64,000 nt of DNA from Nostoc sp. LPT (GTDB lineage Bacteria; Cyanobacteriota; Cyanobacteriia; Cyanobacteriales; Nostocaceae). The position numbers were made by a program, and so were the translations under genes. The stretch spans positions 1 to 64,000 of the forward strand of contig NZ_JABXKF010000179.1 in NCBI RefSeq assembly GCF_017115165.1, read 5' to 3'. This document shows, one piece after another, positions 16,800 to 26,418 of this stretch; the first letter of the stretch is position 1; each line of letters opens with the position of its first letter. The notes under the pieces were generated by a model that was given only the letters and a program-made list of their open reading frames with translations, did not search any database and was not told where the DNA came from.

Positions 16800-19700
16800 A
16801 TGACACCTAATTCAGCAGTTTTTAACCTATCCGATCTCAACGGCAGCAATGGCTTTGTAATCAACGGTATCGATGGAGATGATTTCTTAGGCGGCAATAG
16901 TTTCCTTAGTAATGCGGGGGATATCAACGGTGACGGCTTCGACGACCTGATTATCGGGGCATCTGGTGGCGACCCCGGAAAATACAATGCTGGAGAGAGC
17001 TACGTGGTGTTTGGCAAGAGCAGTGGCTTTGCAGCCAGCCTCAACCTCTCTGACCTCAATGGCAGCAATGGCTTCGCGATCAACGGCATTGATGCATCTG
17101 ACGAATCAGGCTTCTCTGTCAGCAATGCAGGGGATATCAACAATGACGGCTTCGATGACCTGATTATTGGGTCATTTACTGCTGGGGAAAGCTATGTAGT
17201 GTTTGGCAACAGTGGCTTTGCAGCCAGCCTTAATCTCTCCACCCTTAATGGCAGCAACGGCTTCGTGATTAAGGGTATCAATTCATCAGACAAAGCAGGC
17301 TTCTCCGTCAGCAATGCGGGGGACTTCAACGGTGACAGCTTCGATGACCTGATTATTGGGGCAAGGTATGCCGTTCCCAACAGCAAGTTTGAAGCTGGGC
17401 AGAGCTACGTGGTGTTTGGCAAGAACAGTGGCTTTTCAGCTAGCCTCAACCTCTCCACTCTTAACGGTAGCAATGGCTTCGCGATTAATGGCATTGATGT
17501 CAGGGACGAATCAGGCTTCTCTGTTAGCAGTGCCGGAGACATCAATGGCGACGGTTTCGATGACCTGATTATTGGCGCAAGAAATGCCGATCCCAACGGC
17601 AATATAGATGCTGGGCAGAGCTACGTGGTGTTTGGCAAGAGCAGTGGCCTTACAGCTAGCCTCAACCTCTCCACTCTTAATGGTAGCAATGGCTTTGCGA
17701 TCAACGGCATTGATGTCAGGGACGAATCAGGCTTCTCTGTTAGCAGTGCCGGAGACATCAACGGCGACGGTTTCGATGACTTAATTATTGGGGCAGGAAA
17801 TGCTACCTCTTCTAACAGAAGTATAATAAATGCTAATGAGACTTACGTAGTATTTGGTAGCAGTACCTTTGCAGCCAGCATTGACCTCTCCAATCTTAAC
17901 GGTAGCAACGGTTTCGTAATCAACGGCATTGATGCGGGTGACGGCTTAGGCTTCTCTGTCAGCAGTGCCGGAGACTTCAACAGTGACGGCTTCGACGACT
18001 TGATTATCGGGGCAGTTTTTGCTGACCCTAATGGCAAGACTGATGCTGGGAAGAGCTACGTGGTGTTTGGCAAGAGCAGTGGCTTTGATGCTAACTTCAA
18101 CCTCTCATCTCTAGATGGTAGCAATGGCTTCGCGCTCAACGGCATTGATGCAGGTGACGACTCAGGCTTCTCTGTCAGTGGTGCTGGAGATATCAATGGC
18201 GATGGCTTCGACGACCTGATTATTGGGGCACCAGATGCCAGCAAAGGCCAGGACTATTTCTTTGGCGAGGGACAAAGCTATGTCATCTTTGGCTTTGCGA
18301 GTACTACGCCTCCTAATCAACCTCCAATCGCGGTTGCTGACACGGCTACCACCGACGAAGCCACAGCAGTTAATATTTCAGTCTTAGCCAATGACAGCGA
18401 CCCAGATGGCAACTCCTTAACGGTAACGGATGTCAACGGTAGTGTGTTGACTGTTGGCACTCCTATTAGCCTAAGTTCTGGCGCTTTAGTCACCTTAAAT
18501 ACTGATAGTACCTTCACTTATGACCCCAACGAGCGATTTGAAAATTTGGGTGTCGGTAAAACAGGTAGCGACAGCTTCACCTACAATGTCAGGGATGGCA
18601 TCTCTATCAGTACAGCTACCGTCAACGTGACCATTAACGGGGTGAATGACGCACCTAGAGTTTTTTCTTTTTTCAACCTATCTGACCTTAACGGCAGCAA
18701 CGGCTTTGTAATCAAGGGTATCAATCAGAGGGATCGCTCAGGCATTTCCGTAAGCAGTGCGGGGGATTTTAACGGTGACGGTTTTGATGATGTGATTATC
18801 GGGGCCCTTGGTGCTGGACAGAGCTACGTGGTGTTTGGCAAGAGCAGTGGCTTTGTAGCTAACCTCAAACTATCTGACCTCAATGGCAGTAACGGCTTTG
18901 CGATCAATGGGAGTGGCGGTTTCTCTGTCAGCAATGCAGGGGACATCAACGGTGACGGCTTTGATGACGTGATTATCGGGGCAGCATTTGCCAGCGACAA
19001 TTACGTGGTGTTTGGCAGGAGTAGTGGCTTTGGAACTAGCTTCGACATCTCCACTCTCAACGGCAGCAACGGCTTTGCGATTGAGGGCATCGAATATGAC
19101 CGCTCAATTTCCGTCAGCAGTGCAGGGGATATCAACGGTGACGGCTTTGATGATGTGATTATCAAAACACCAACAGCTGCAAAGAGTTACGTGGTATTTG
19201 GCAGTAACAGTGGCTTTAAAGCTAGCCTCGACCTCTCCACTCTCAATGGCAGTAACGGCTTCGTGATTCAGGGTATCAATCCATTTAACGAGCAATCAAA
19301 TTCCTTCGTCAGCGATGCCGGGGACATCAACGGTGATGGCTTCGACGACCTAATTATCGGAGCATCTAGTGCCTCTGCCAACGGCAAAACTTATGCTGGG
19401 CAGAGCTACGTCGTGTTTGGCAAGAGTAGTGCTTTTGCAGCCAGCTTCAACCTCTCCGACCTCAACGGCAGCAACGGCTTTGCGATCAACGGCACTGATG
19501 CGTTTAAGAGATTGGGCTTCTCCGTCAGTAGTGCAGGGGACATCAACGGTGACGGCTTCGACGACCTGATTATCGGGGCAGGAACTAGGGGAGTATTCGG
19601 CAACTTTATTGGTAACAGCTACGTTGTATTTGGCAGCAGTAGTGGTTTTGGAGCTAGCCTCAACCTCTTTGACCTCAACGGTAACAACGGCTTCGCGATC

Positions 19701-21023
19701 AACAGCATTTCTAACGACTCAGGCTTCTCTGTTAGCAGTGCAGGAGACTTCAATGGTGACGGCTTCGACGACCTGATTATCGGCGCACCTAGTGCCTTTG
19801 CCAACGGCAAGTCTTATGCTGGGCAAAGCTACGTGGTGTTTGGCAAGAGTAGTGGTTTTGCAGCCAGCTTCAACCTCTCCACCCTTAACGGCAGTAATGG
19901 CTTGGCGATTAACGGCATTGATGAAGCTGATCTCACAGGCTCCTCCGTCAGTAGTGCCGGAGACCTCAACGGTGACGGCTTCGACGACCTGATTATCGGG
20001 GCGGCTGCATCCTCTTTGCGCGGCCCGGATGGTGTTGGAGATAGCTACGTTCTCTTTGGCTTTGCAACTCCTACAGCTAGTGCCGACATAGCTAGCACCA
20101 AGGAAGATACCGCAGTTAATATTCTTGCTAGCCCAATTCTAAGTAAATACACAGATTTTGATGGTGATACATTGAGCATCACTAGCTTTACTAACCCTGC
20201 CAAGGGCACACTGACGTTTAATAACAACGGCACTCTTAGCAACACTAGCGACGACTACTTTATCTACACGCCCAATACTAACTATAACGGCACTGACAGC
20301 TTTACTTACACTGTCAATGACGGCAATGGCGGCGCCATTAATGGTACTTTTAACCTAACTATCAATTCAGTTAACGACGCCCCTATTGCTGTGAATGATA
20401 CTGTTAGGGATGCCGAGAATACTGCTGTGAGTATTCAAGCAAAGACCCTGTTGGCTAGCGATCGCGATATTGACAGCACCAGCCTCAGTATCACTAGTGT
20501 TAGTGCTGCAACTCACGGTACTGCCGTCCTCAAGAATAACGGCACTCCCAGCAACTCGGCAGATGACTTGATTGTATTTACCCCAACTACCGGGTTTAGT
20601 GGTGCGGCTAGTTTCAACTACACTATCAGCGATGGTCAACTCACCAGTACTGCCAAGGTTACTGTCCAAGTGGGCGATCGCCTTTTTGGTGGCAACTGCA
20701 ACGATGTATTTCACGGCACCCCCGGCAATGACTACCTCAGTGGTGGTAATGGTAACGACCTCTTGTCTGGTGGTCTTGGTAGCGATATCCTCACAGGTGG
20801 TAATGGCCATGATAAATTTGTCTTCGCCGCTGGAGAAGGTACTGATATTATTACCGAGTTTTGCAAAGGTAACGATTTAATTGGCTTGTCTGGTGGTTTG
20901 ACCTTCAGCCAACTAAGTTTCTGCGGTAACAACATTAACGTGACTAATACTGATGAAACCTTAGCAACGCTAACTGGCATTAAAACTACCACACTGACTG
21001 CTGCTAATTTCACTACCATCTAG
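16800..21023 (+). CDS. Secreted FG-GAP double-propeller, cadherin-like, RTX protein
   Basis: 1407 residues. Layout: seven FG-GAP (integrin-alpha-like) blades at about 8-503, each with a Ca-binding GDxNxDGxDDLI loop; one cadherin/Ig-like domain at 504-618 (PIAVADTATTDEATAV); seven more blades at about 621-1087; two cadherin-like domains to about 1291; then RTX nonapeptides (GGNGNDLLSGG type) at about 1292-1345 and a hydrophobic-aromatic tail. There is no N-terminal signal peptide, so type I (HlyD/TolC-type) secretion by the C-terminus is expected, with Ca2+-dependent folding outside. A role in adhesion or the extracellular matrix is inferred. Blades 4 and 5 are nearly identical. Confidence 0.92.
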   Translation: MTPNSAVFNLSDLNGSNGFVINGIDGDDFLGGNSFLSNAGDINGDGFDDLIIGASGGDPGKYNAGESYVVFGKSSGFAASLNLSDLNGSNGFAINGIDASDESGFSVSNAGDINNDGFDDLIIGSFTAGESYVVFGNSGFAASLNLSTLNGSNGFVIKGINSSDKAGFSVSNAGDFNGDSFDDLIIGARYAVPNSKFEAGQSYVVFGKNSGFSASLNLSTLNGSNGFAINGIDVRDESGFSVSSAGDINGDGFDDLIIGARNADPNGNIDAGQSYVVFGKSSGLTASLNLSTLNGSNGFAINGIDVRDESGFSVSSAGDINGDGFDDLIIGAGNATSSNRSIINANETYVVFGSSTFAASIDLSNLNGSNGFVINGIDAGDGLGFSVSSAGDFNSDGFDDLIIGAVFADPNGKTDAGKSYVVFGKSSGFDANFNLSSLDGSNGFALNGIDAGDDSGFSVSGAGDINGDGFDDLIIGAPDASKGQDYFFGEGQSYVIFGFASTTPPNQPPIAVADTATTDEATAVNISVLANDSDPDGNSLTVTDVNGSVLTVGTPISLSSGALVTLNTDSTFTYDPNERFENLGVGKTGSDSFTYNVRDGISISTATVNVTINGVNDAPRVFSFFNLSDLNGSNGFVIKGINQRDRSGISVSSAGDFNGDGFDDVIIGALGAGQSYVVFGKSSGFVANLKLSDLNGSNGFAINGSGGFSVSNAGDINGDGFDDVIIGAAFASDNYVVFGRSSGFGTSFDISTLNGSNGFAIEGIEYDRSISVSSAGDINGDGFDDVIIKTPTAAKSYVVFGSNSGFKASLDLSTLNGSNGFVIQGINPFNEQSNSFVSDAGDINGDGFDDLIIGASSASANGKTYAGQSYVVFGKSSAFAASFNLSDLNGSNGFAINGTDAFKRLGFSVSSAGDINGDGFDDLIIGAGTRGVFGNFIGNSYVVFGSSSGFGASLNLFDLNGNNGFAINSISNDSGFSVSSAGDFNGDGFDDLIIGAPSAFANGKSYAGQSYVVFGKSSGFAASFNLSTLNGSNGLAINGIDEADLTGSSVSSAGDLNGDGFDDLIIGAAASSLRGPDGVGDSYVLFGFATPTASADIASTKEDTAVNILASPILSKYTDFDGDTLSITSFTNPAKGTLTFNNNGTLSNTSDDYFIYTPNTNYNGTDSFTYTVNDGNGGAINGTFNLTINSVNDAPIAVNDTVRDAENTAVSIQAKTLLASDRDIDSTSLSITSVSAATHGTAVLKNNGTPSNSADDLIVFTPTTGFSGAASFNYTISDGQLTSTAKVTVQVGDRLFGGNCNDVFHGTPGNDYLSGGNGNDLLSGGLGSDILTGGNGHDKFVFAAGEGTDIITEFCKGNDLIGLSGGLTFSQLSFCGNNINVTNTDETLATLTGIKTTTLTAANFTTI
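17436..17800 (+). repeat. Near-identical tandem FG-GAP blades 4 and 5
   Basis: The DNA of blade 4 (from about 17447) and blade 5 (from about 17660) is almost the same over more than 130 bases, down to synonymous positions. The other blades differ far more. This indicates a recent unit duplication or gene conversion. Confidence 0.75.
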
Positions 21024-21032
21024 TGTCCAAGT

Positions 21033-21056
21033 CAGGAAGCAATATCTTGCTTCCTG
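21033..21056 (+). terminator. Hairpin after the RTX gene
   Basis: CAGGAAGCAA and TTGCTTCCTG form a perfect 10-bp stem with a TATC loop ten bases after the stop codon. What follows is CT-rich without a clean T-run, so efficiency is uncertain. Confidence 0.55.
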
Positions 21057-21205
21057 TGCTCCTCCTCTCAAGAACAGTTTGCCTCAACTGATAATTTTCT
21101 TTAAGCTAACCTTATTAGACATCTCCAAAAATGAATTTAGAGAGGTAGCACTGTTACCTCTCTACAAGGGTAGAACTTACGCAAAAACTCTCTGAAACTC
21201 TTATT

Positions 21206-21335
21206 TCTTGTCTGCGAGACGCTGCGCGAACGTGTCCTACCCTTCGGGAAGCCACTTCGTGTCTATGCGTCCAACTCTTACGAGACGCTGCGCGAATGCG
21301 GTTCGTTTTTCCGTTACCCGTGCGTAAGTCCTGAA
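21206..21335. repeat. Dispersed GAGACGCTGCGCGAA-type repeats
   Basis: Two copies of CGAGACGCTGCGCGAA lie here (about 21219 and 21279), separated by ACCCTTCGGGAAGCCACTTC-like sequence. Relatives occur at about 29038-29060, 35584-35600 and 56427-56445. It is a mobile-looking intergenic repeat family common in Nostoc. The rest of 21057-21621 shows no gene. Confidence 0.6.
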
Positions 21336-21621
21336 GGGTTCTGGATAACGCATATTTAATTTCTGGAAATGTCTATTGTGTACGCCCTTAGTAACGTCTC
21401 CTTAACAGAAATTTTGTGAAATGGTATGACTTTTCACGGGATGTGGAATCAGAAAAATGGTGCGTGCAATTTCAGTATTAAAGCGGAAACAACATAAATT
21501 CACTTGTCGAAATTCAGCAATTGCCACAAAGACAATTGCAAAAACGCAGGGTAGCCTTTAACTAGAAAAACAGTATCAGGCAATTGCTAGACAAAACTTT
21601 TATATTATTTTTGTTGTTCTT

Positions 21622-21801
21622 ATGACTCTAAAACACACCAAAATTAAATTTCCTATTTGGCAGTATCTGAACCAGCCCTTATTTAGTCGGGATACTAAAT
21701 TAGTATTGAATCCCCAACGCTTTGTATTGATCTGGCGTCTGCAACTTTTAGAACGTTGCTGGACTAAAGAATGTGACGCCAAAGGGCCTCAACAGCATTA
21801 G
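21622..21801 (+). CDS. Small conserved-looking protein of unknown function (59 aa)
   Basis: A 59-residue product beginning MTLKHTKIKFPIWQYLNQPL and ending CDAKGPQQH. Composition looks like a real protein: basic, aromatic-rich, with WQYLNQPLF and a VLIWRLQLLERCW helix. The ATG is unambiguous, though the upstream region TTTTTGTTGTTCTT has no clear ribosome-binding site. It is too short for common gene-calling cutoffs. I do not recognise the family. It converges with the symporter gene, 40 bp away. Confidence 0.55.
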   Translation: MTLKHTKIKFPIWQYLNQPLFSRDTKLVLNPQRFVLIWRLQLLERCWTKECDAKGPQQH

Positions 21802-21841
21802 ATATCTGAAAAGTTGCTGAACTCAACTAAAAGCTGGCAAA

Positions 21842-23134
21842 TTAAGCCTCGTCTACAGAACGTGGCTTTTTGCCGTCAAGTAAAGCACTGACAGTCATAT
21901 CTCCCATAACATTAATCGCGGTGCGGCAGCGATCCAAAAACCAGTCTACAGTAACTAGCAAAGCAATGTACTGGGTAGGTAAGCCAACAGAAGTGAACAC
22001 TAGTGTCATTGTTACCAGTCCCGCATTGGGAATATTTGCCGCACCGACAGATGCAAAAATCGAGGTAAGGATGACAATTAACTGCTGTGTCAGACTCAGA
22101 TGTTGTCCAATCAGTTGGGAAATATACAACGCAGACATTGCTTCATAGAGGGCAGTGCCATCATTATTGAAATTTGCCCCGACTAATGCCCCCAAGGCAG
22201 CAGAAGATTCCCTTAAACCGACTTTTGTTTGCAAGACCTCAAAAGTTACGGGCATTGCCGCTGCCGAGGAAGAAGTTGAGAAAGCTGTTAAAAAGGCATC
22301 AGAACCGCCAGCTAGGAATTTTAGCGGGTGTACCCAAGAACCAAATTTTACTCTGGTGAGGTAGTAGCACGCTTGTAATACCAGTGCTAACAATACGGCT
22401 ACGATAAATGCACCCAAAGATTTAAACGGTGCAAAGCCCTGCATCGCAATAGTTTTAGCTACAATCCCAAAGACTGCGAACGGCACTAAGGCAATTACCC
22501 AGTTGAGGATGCGGACTACCGCTTCAAATAAAATTCCGATGACATCCTCTATCGGCTGGAATCCATTCTTGCCTTGGGCGATTTGTTCAGATTTTAATCC
22601 CCGCAGGACGATGCCAAAACTCAGGGCAATCACAATCAGTTGAATGACATTATTATCAACCAATGGCTTGAGGACGGCTTCTGGTACAGCATCTTTGAGT
22701 ATTCCCCAAGGATCGAGACTCTGAGCAGTTATTGCCGTACTTGTTGAGGTGCTAACATTGCCCCAAGTCCCCGGACGCAGTACATTCGCTACCAAAAGTC
22801 CCACCAAAATAGCTACGGTTGTGTTGGTTAAAAGTAGTACTGCCAGCCGCCGTCCGGCTGTACCAGGGATATTGGTAGTCATCAAAGTATGCAGCACCGC
22901 TACCAGAATCAGGGGTGTAGCCAAGGCGCGCAGAGCCTTTAGCACCAATTCTGCCGGAATTGCTAAATTGTTGATTAAAGCGGCGTTGCTGGGATTGGGA
23001 TTCCCCGCACCAAGGGCAATTCCGACACTGACTGCTACTACTAAGGCGATGAGAATTTGCAACGTGAGAGGGATACGCTGCCACCAAGGGCTAGCTTTGG
23101 TTTCAGGCGAAGTTGTTCTCTCTGTTTGACTCAT
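21842..23134 (-). CDS. Dicarboxylate/glutamate:cation symporter (DAACS family)
   Basis: 430-residue inner-membrane symporter of the GltP/GltT/DctA fold, taking up acidic amino acids or C4-dicarboxylates with H+ or Na+. The serine-rich re-entrant loop STSSSAAAMPV, the substrate motif NFNNDGTALYEA, and the C-terminal DWFLDRCRTAINVMGD motif (substrate and cation binding) are all present. The N-terminal transmembrane helix TLQILIALVVAVSVGIALG is at about 24-42. The exact substrate cannot be decided; RCRTAINVMGD favours an acidic amino acid or dicarboxylate. Single gene, with a divergent promoter towards dnaE. Confidence 0.93.
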   Translation of the reverse strand: MSQTERTTSPETKASPWWQRIPLTLQILIALVVAVSVGIALGAGNPNPSNAALINNLAIPAELVLKALRALATPLILVAVLHTLMTTNIPGTAGRRLAVLLLTNTTVAILVGLLVANVLRPGTWGNVSTSTSTAITAQSLDPWGILKDAVPEAVLKPLVDNNVIQLIVIALSFGIVLRGLKSEQIAQGKNGFQPIEDVIGILFEAVVRILNWVIALVPFAVFGIVAKTIAMQGFAPFKSLGAFIVAVLLALVLQACYYLTRVKFGSWVHPLKFLAGGSDAFLTAFSTSSSAAAMPVTFEVLQTKVGLRESSAALGALVGANFNNDGTALYEAMSALYISQLIGQHLSLTQQLIVILTSIFASVGAANIPNAGLVTMTLVFTSVGLPTQYIALLVTVDWFLDRCRTAINVMGDMTVSALLDGKKPRSVDEA

Positions 23135-23328
23135 TGGCTAGATACTGGTTAACTGCTGTAACTATTAAAACAACACTAATAATAGTGATAATTCCCGAAA
23201 AAGAACAGCTTTAATTTTGGTTAAAAACTGTTAATCTAAGATGCCGTTGCTTTGCAAAATCTGGCTCGAAAGGGTATACCACAAGGTAGGCCCCTAGAGA
23301 TATCTTGGCTTGTAGGTTGGAGATGCTT

Positions 23329-25959
23329 ATGTCCTTTGTTCCTCTACATATTCACAGTGACTATAGTTTGCTTGATGGGGCAAGTCAGCTACCAGAGTTG
23401 GTGGATCGAGCGATCGCACTGGGAATGAAAGCGATCGCCCTTACCGATCATGGTGTCATGTATGGCGCAGTTGAATTGATCAAAATCTGCCGTAGTCAAA
23501 ATATTAAGCCGATTATCGGCAATGAAATGTATGTAATTAACGGCGATATCGAGAAACAAGAACGCCGCCCTAAATATCATCAAGTTGTTTTAGCTAAAAA
23601 TACTAAAGGTTACAAAAATTTAGTTAAATTAACCACGATTTCTCACCTCCAAGGTGTTCAAGGCAAAGGAATTTTTTCTCGTCCTTGTATTAATAAAGAT
23701 TTATTAAAAGAATATCATGAAGGCTTGATTGTCACCAGTGCTTGTTTGGGTGGAGAAATTCCCCAAGCAATTCTCAGTAATAGACCAGATGCAGCCCGAA
23801 AAGTTGCTCAGTGGTATAAAGATGTATTTGGTGATGATTATTATCTAGAAATTCAAGACCACGGTTCCCAAGAAGACCGGATTGTGAATGTTGAAATTGT
23901 CAAAATTGCGCGGGAACTAGGGATTAAAATTGTTGCTACCAATGATTCGCATTTTATTTCTTGTTTTGACGTTGAAGCCCACGACGCCTTGCTGTGTATT
24001 CAAACTGGCAAGCTAATTATTGAAGATAAACGGATGCGTTATAGCGGCACAGAGTATCTCAAATCTGGTGAGGAGATGCGGCAGCTATTTCGTGACCATT
24101 TACCGGATGATGTAATTGCAGAAGCTGTAGCCACGACTGGAGAAGTCGCCGATAAAGTCGAGCCTTACCATATTATGGGTGAGCCTCAAATTCCTACACC
24201 TCCCATTCCTTCTGGTCATACTGCTGACACTTACGCTGAAGATGTTGCATGGAACGGACTTTTAGAACGGTTAAATCGCAAATCTCGCCAAGAAGTTGAT
24301 TCCGTCTATAAAGAAAGATTGGAATACGAACTAAAAATGATTCAGCAGATGGGTTTTTCCAAATACTTTTTAGTTGTATGGGACTACATCAAATTTGCTA
24401 GAGATAATAACATTCCTGTGGGCCCAGGTCGTGGTTCTGCGGCTGGTTCATTAGTTGCTTATGCAATGCGAATTACTAATATTGACCCCGTACATCATGG
24501 GTTACTATTTGAGCGTTTCTTGAACCCAGAACGGAAATCCATGCCTGATATTGATACAGATTTCTGTATTGAACAACGGGATAAAGTGATTGATTATGTA
24601 ACTGAGAAATATGGTGCAGATAGAGTTGCCCAAATCATTACTTTTAATCGTCTAACTTCTAAAGCAGTTTTGAAAGATGTCGCCAGAGTATTAAATATTC
24701 CCTACGGGGAAGCTGACAAAATGGCGAAATTAATTCCTGTGGTGCGGGGGAAACCAACTAAACTGAAGGTGATGATTTCCGATCAAACCCCAGAACCAGA
24801 GTTTAAAGAGAAATATGATAAAGAACCCCATGTTCGCCATTGGCTTGATATGGCGATGCGAATTGAAGGAACTAACAAAACTTTTGGTGTTCATGCAGCC
24901 GGTGTGGTAATTTCCGCCGATCCACTTGATGAAATTGTGCCGTTACAGAAGAATAATGATGGTTCTGTAATTACCCAGTATTTCATGGAAGACCTGGAAT
25001 CAATGGGTTTATTGAAAATGGATTTTCTGGGTTTACGGAACCTGACGCTGATTCAAAAAACCGTTGATTTAATTCAAGAAACGAGAGGATATCGGGTCGA
25101 TCCCGATGAAATTCCCCGCGATGAAAGAAAAGCCCAGAGGATATTAGCTAAAGGCGAACATAGCACTTTACCAAAAGATGTACAAAAAACTTATGAATTA
25201 TTAGAAGCAGGTGAGTTAGAAGGGGTATTTCAATTAGAATCTTCTGGGATGCGTCAGATAGTGCGAGATTTGAAGCCTTCTAATATAGAAGATATTTCTT
25301 CGATTTTGGCACTTTATCGGCCTGGTCCACTAGATGCGGGACTGATTCCTAAGTTTATTAACCGCAAACATGGTCGAGAAAAGATTGATTATCAACATAC
25401 TATTCTAGAACCAATATTAGACGAAACCTATGGAATTATGGTCTATCAAGAGCAAATCATGAAAATTGCTCAGGATATGGCGGGATATTCTTTAGGACAA
25501 GCTGACTTGCTGCGTCGGGCGATGGGTAAAAAGAAAGTTTCTGAGATGCAAAAGCAGCGAGAAAAATTTGTAGATGGCGCGGCGAAAAATGGCGTTCAGA
25601 AAAAAGTTGCGGATGAATTATTTGAGCAAATGTTGAAGTTTGCAGAATATTGTTTAAGTTATGACACGGAGATATTGACAGTAGAATATGGATTAATGCC
25701 GATTGGGAAAATTGTAGAAAAAGGCATTGAATGTACTGTATACAGCGTTGATGATAATGGAAATATTTACACGCAACCTGTAGCACAGTGGCACGATCGC
25801 GGGGAACAAGAGGTGTTTGAGTATAGCTTGGAAGATGGTTCAATAATTCGGGCAACAAAAGACCATAAATTTATGACTGTTGATGGTCAAATGTTGCCAA
25901 TTGATGAAATATTTGAACGCGAATTGGATTTAATGCGGATTGAGAGTTTACCGAATTGA
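23329..25959 (+). CDS. dnaE: DNA polymerase III alpha N-part fused to N-terminal split intein
   Basis: Replicative polymerase III alpha subunit, N-terminal fragment. The PHP domain (HIHSDYSLLDGASQ), the polymerase palm motifs (GPGRGSAAGSL and MPDIDTDFC) and part of the fingers are present. The protein then ends with a 102-residue split-intein N-half coded by 25651-25956: Cys1 in CLSYDTEIL, block B TKDH, and final ESLPN. The half-intein trans-splices with an Int-C/DnaE-C protein coded elsewhere, as in Nostoc and Synechocystis. ATG 23329 (MSFVPLHIHSDYS) fits homologues better than the upstream open frame. The gene is not broken; its early stop is normal for this system. Confidence 0.97.
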   Translation: MSFVPLHIHSDYSLLDGASQLPELVDRAIALGMKAIALTDHGVMYGAVELIKICRSQNIKPIIGNEMYVINGDIEKQERRPKYHQVVLAKNTKGYKNLVKLTTISHLQGVQGKGIFSRPCINKDLLKEYHEGLIVTSACLGGEIPQAILSNRPDAARKVAQWYKDVFGDDYYLEIQDHGSQEDRIVNVEIVKIARELGIKIVATNDSHFISCFDVEAHDALLCIQTGKLIIEDKRMRYSGTEYLKSGEEMRQLFRDHLPDDVIAEAVATTGEVADKVEPYHIMGEPQIPTPPIPSGHTADTYAEDVAWNGLLERLNRKSRQEVDSVYKERLEYELKMIQQMGFSKYFLVVWDYIKFARDNNIPVGPGRGSAAGSLVAYAMRITNIDPVHHGLLFERFLNPERKSMPDIDTDFCIEQRDKVIDYVTEKYGADRVAQIITFNRLTSKAVLKDVARVLNIPYGEADKMAKLIPVVRGKPTKLKVMISDQTPEPEFKEKYDKEPHVRHWLDMAMRIEGTNKTFGVHAAGVVISADPLDEIVPLQKNNDGSVITQYFMEDLESMGLLKMDFLGLRNLTLIQKTVDLIQETRGYRVDPDEIPRDERKAQRILAKGEHSTLPKDVQKTYELLEAGELEGVFQLESSGMRQIVRDLKPSNIEDISSILALYRPGPLDAGLIPKFINRKHGREKIDYQHTILEPILDETYGIMVYQEQIMKIAQDMAGYSLGQADLLRRAMGKKKVSEMQKQREKFVDGAAKNGVQKKVADELFEQMLKFAEYCLSYDTEILTVEYGLMPIGKIVEKGIECTVYSVDDNGNIYTQPVAQWHDRGEQEVFEYSLEDGSIIRATKDHKFMTVDGQMLPIDEIFERELDLMRIESLPN

Positions 25960-26043
25960 GAGGACAGGCAGTGGGAATTAGGCATTCTCGGCTTGCTATA
26001 TGAATGAGATGTCTGACTTTTTTTATAGGACTTTTCATATAAA

Positions 26044-26418
26044 ATGGACAATGGTGAGGATATTACAGAAATTCCTTTACGACCTCTGGTTTGGATGGGA
26101 GACTCTCTCAAAAATATTCGCTTATTTCCTGAAGAGGTGCGTACATAAGTAGGCTATGCCCTGCAATTGGTGCAAGCAGGGGAAACACCAATGGATGCCA
26201 AGCCTTTTAAAGGGGTTGGAAGCGGCGTGTATGAAATTATCAAACGCTACGATACCGATACTTATAGAGCAGTCTATACAGTAAAGATTGCAGAGAAAAT
26301 CTATGTCCTGCACGCTTTTCAGAAGAAATTAAAGCAGGGGATTAAAACCCCACAAGCTGATGTTGACCTGATTAAACAACGCTATAAAGACGCAGTGGCA
26401 AAGGAGAAACAACAATGA
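26044..26418 (+). pseudogene. HigB/Gp49-like toxin with an in-frame TAA
   Basis: Read from ATG 26044 the frame encodes a RelE/HigB-type mRNA interferase of the phage Gp49-like family: RPLVWMGDSLKNIRLFPEEV, then after a TAA codon (26146-26148) VGYALQLVQAG, DAKPFKGVGSGVYEII, YRAVYTVKIAEKIYVLHAF and KKLKQGIKTP. The frame is otherwise perfect at 125 codons. The only other start (ATG 26191) would lose the N-terminal strand and helix, so the toxin is probably dead. It overlaps the antitoxin start by four bases (ATGA), the usual toxin-first order. Confidence 0.85.

Noticed and set aside
16966..21019. Many minus-strand and plus-strand ORFs of 60-150 codons within the FG-GAP gene
   Set aside because: They are shadows of the repeated blades, repeat with the same period and have no protein-like features of their own.
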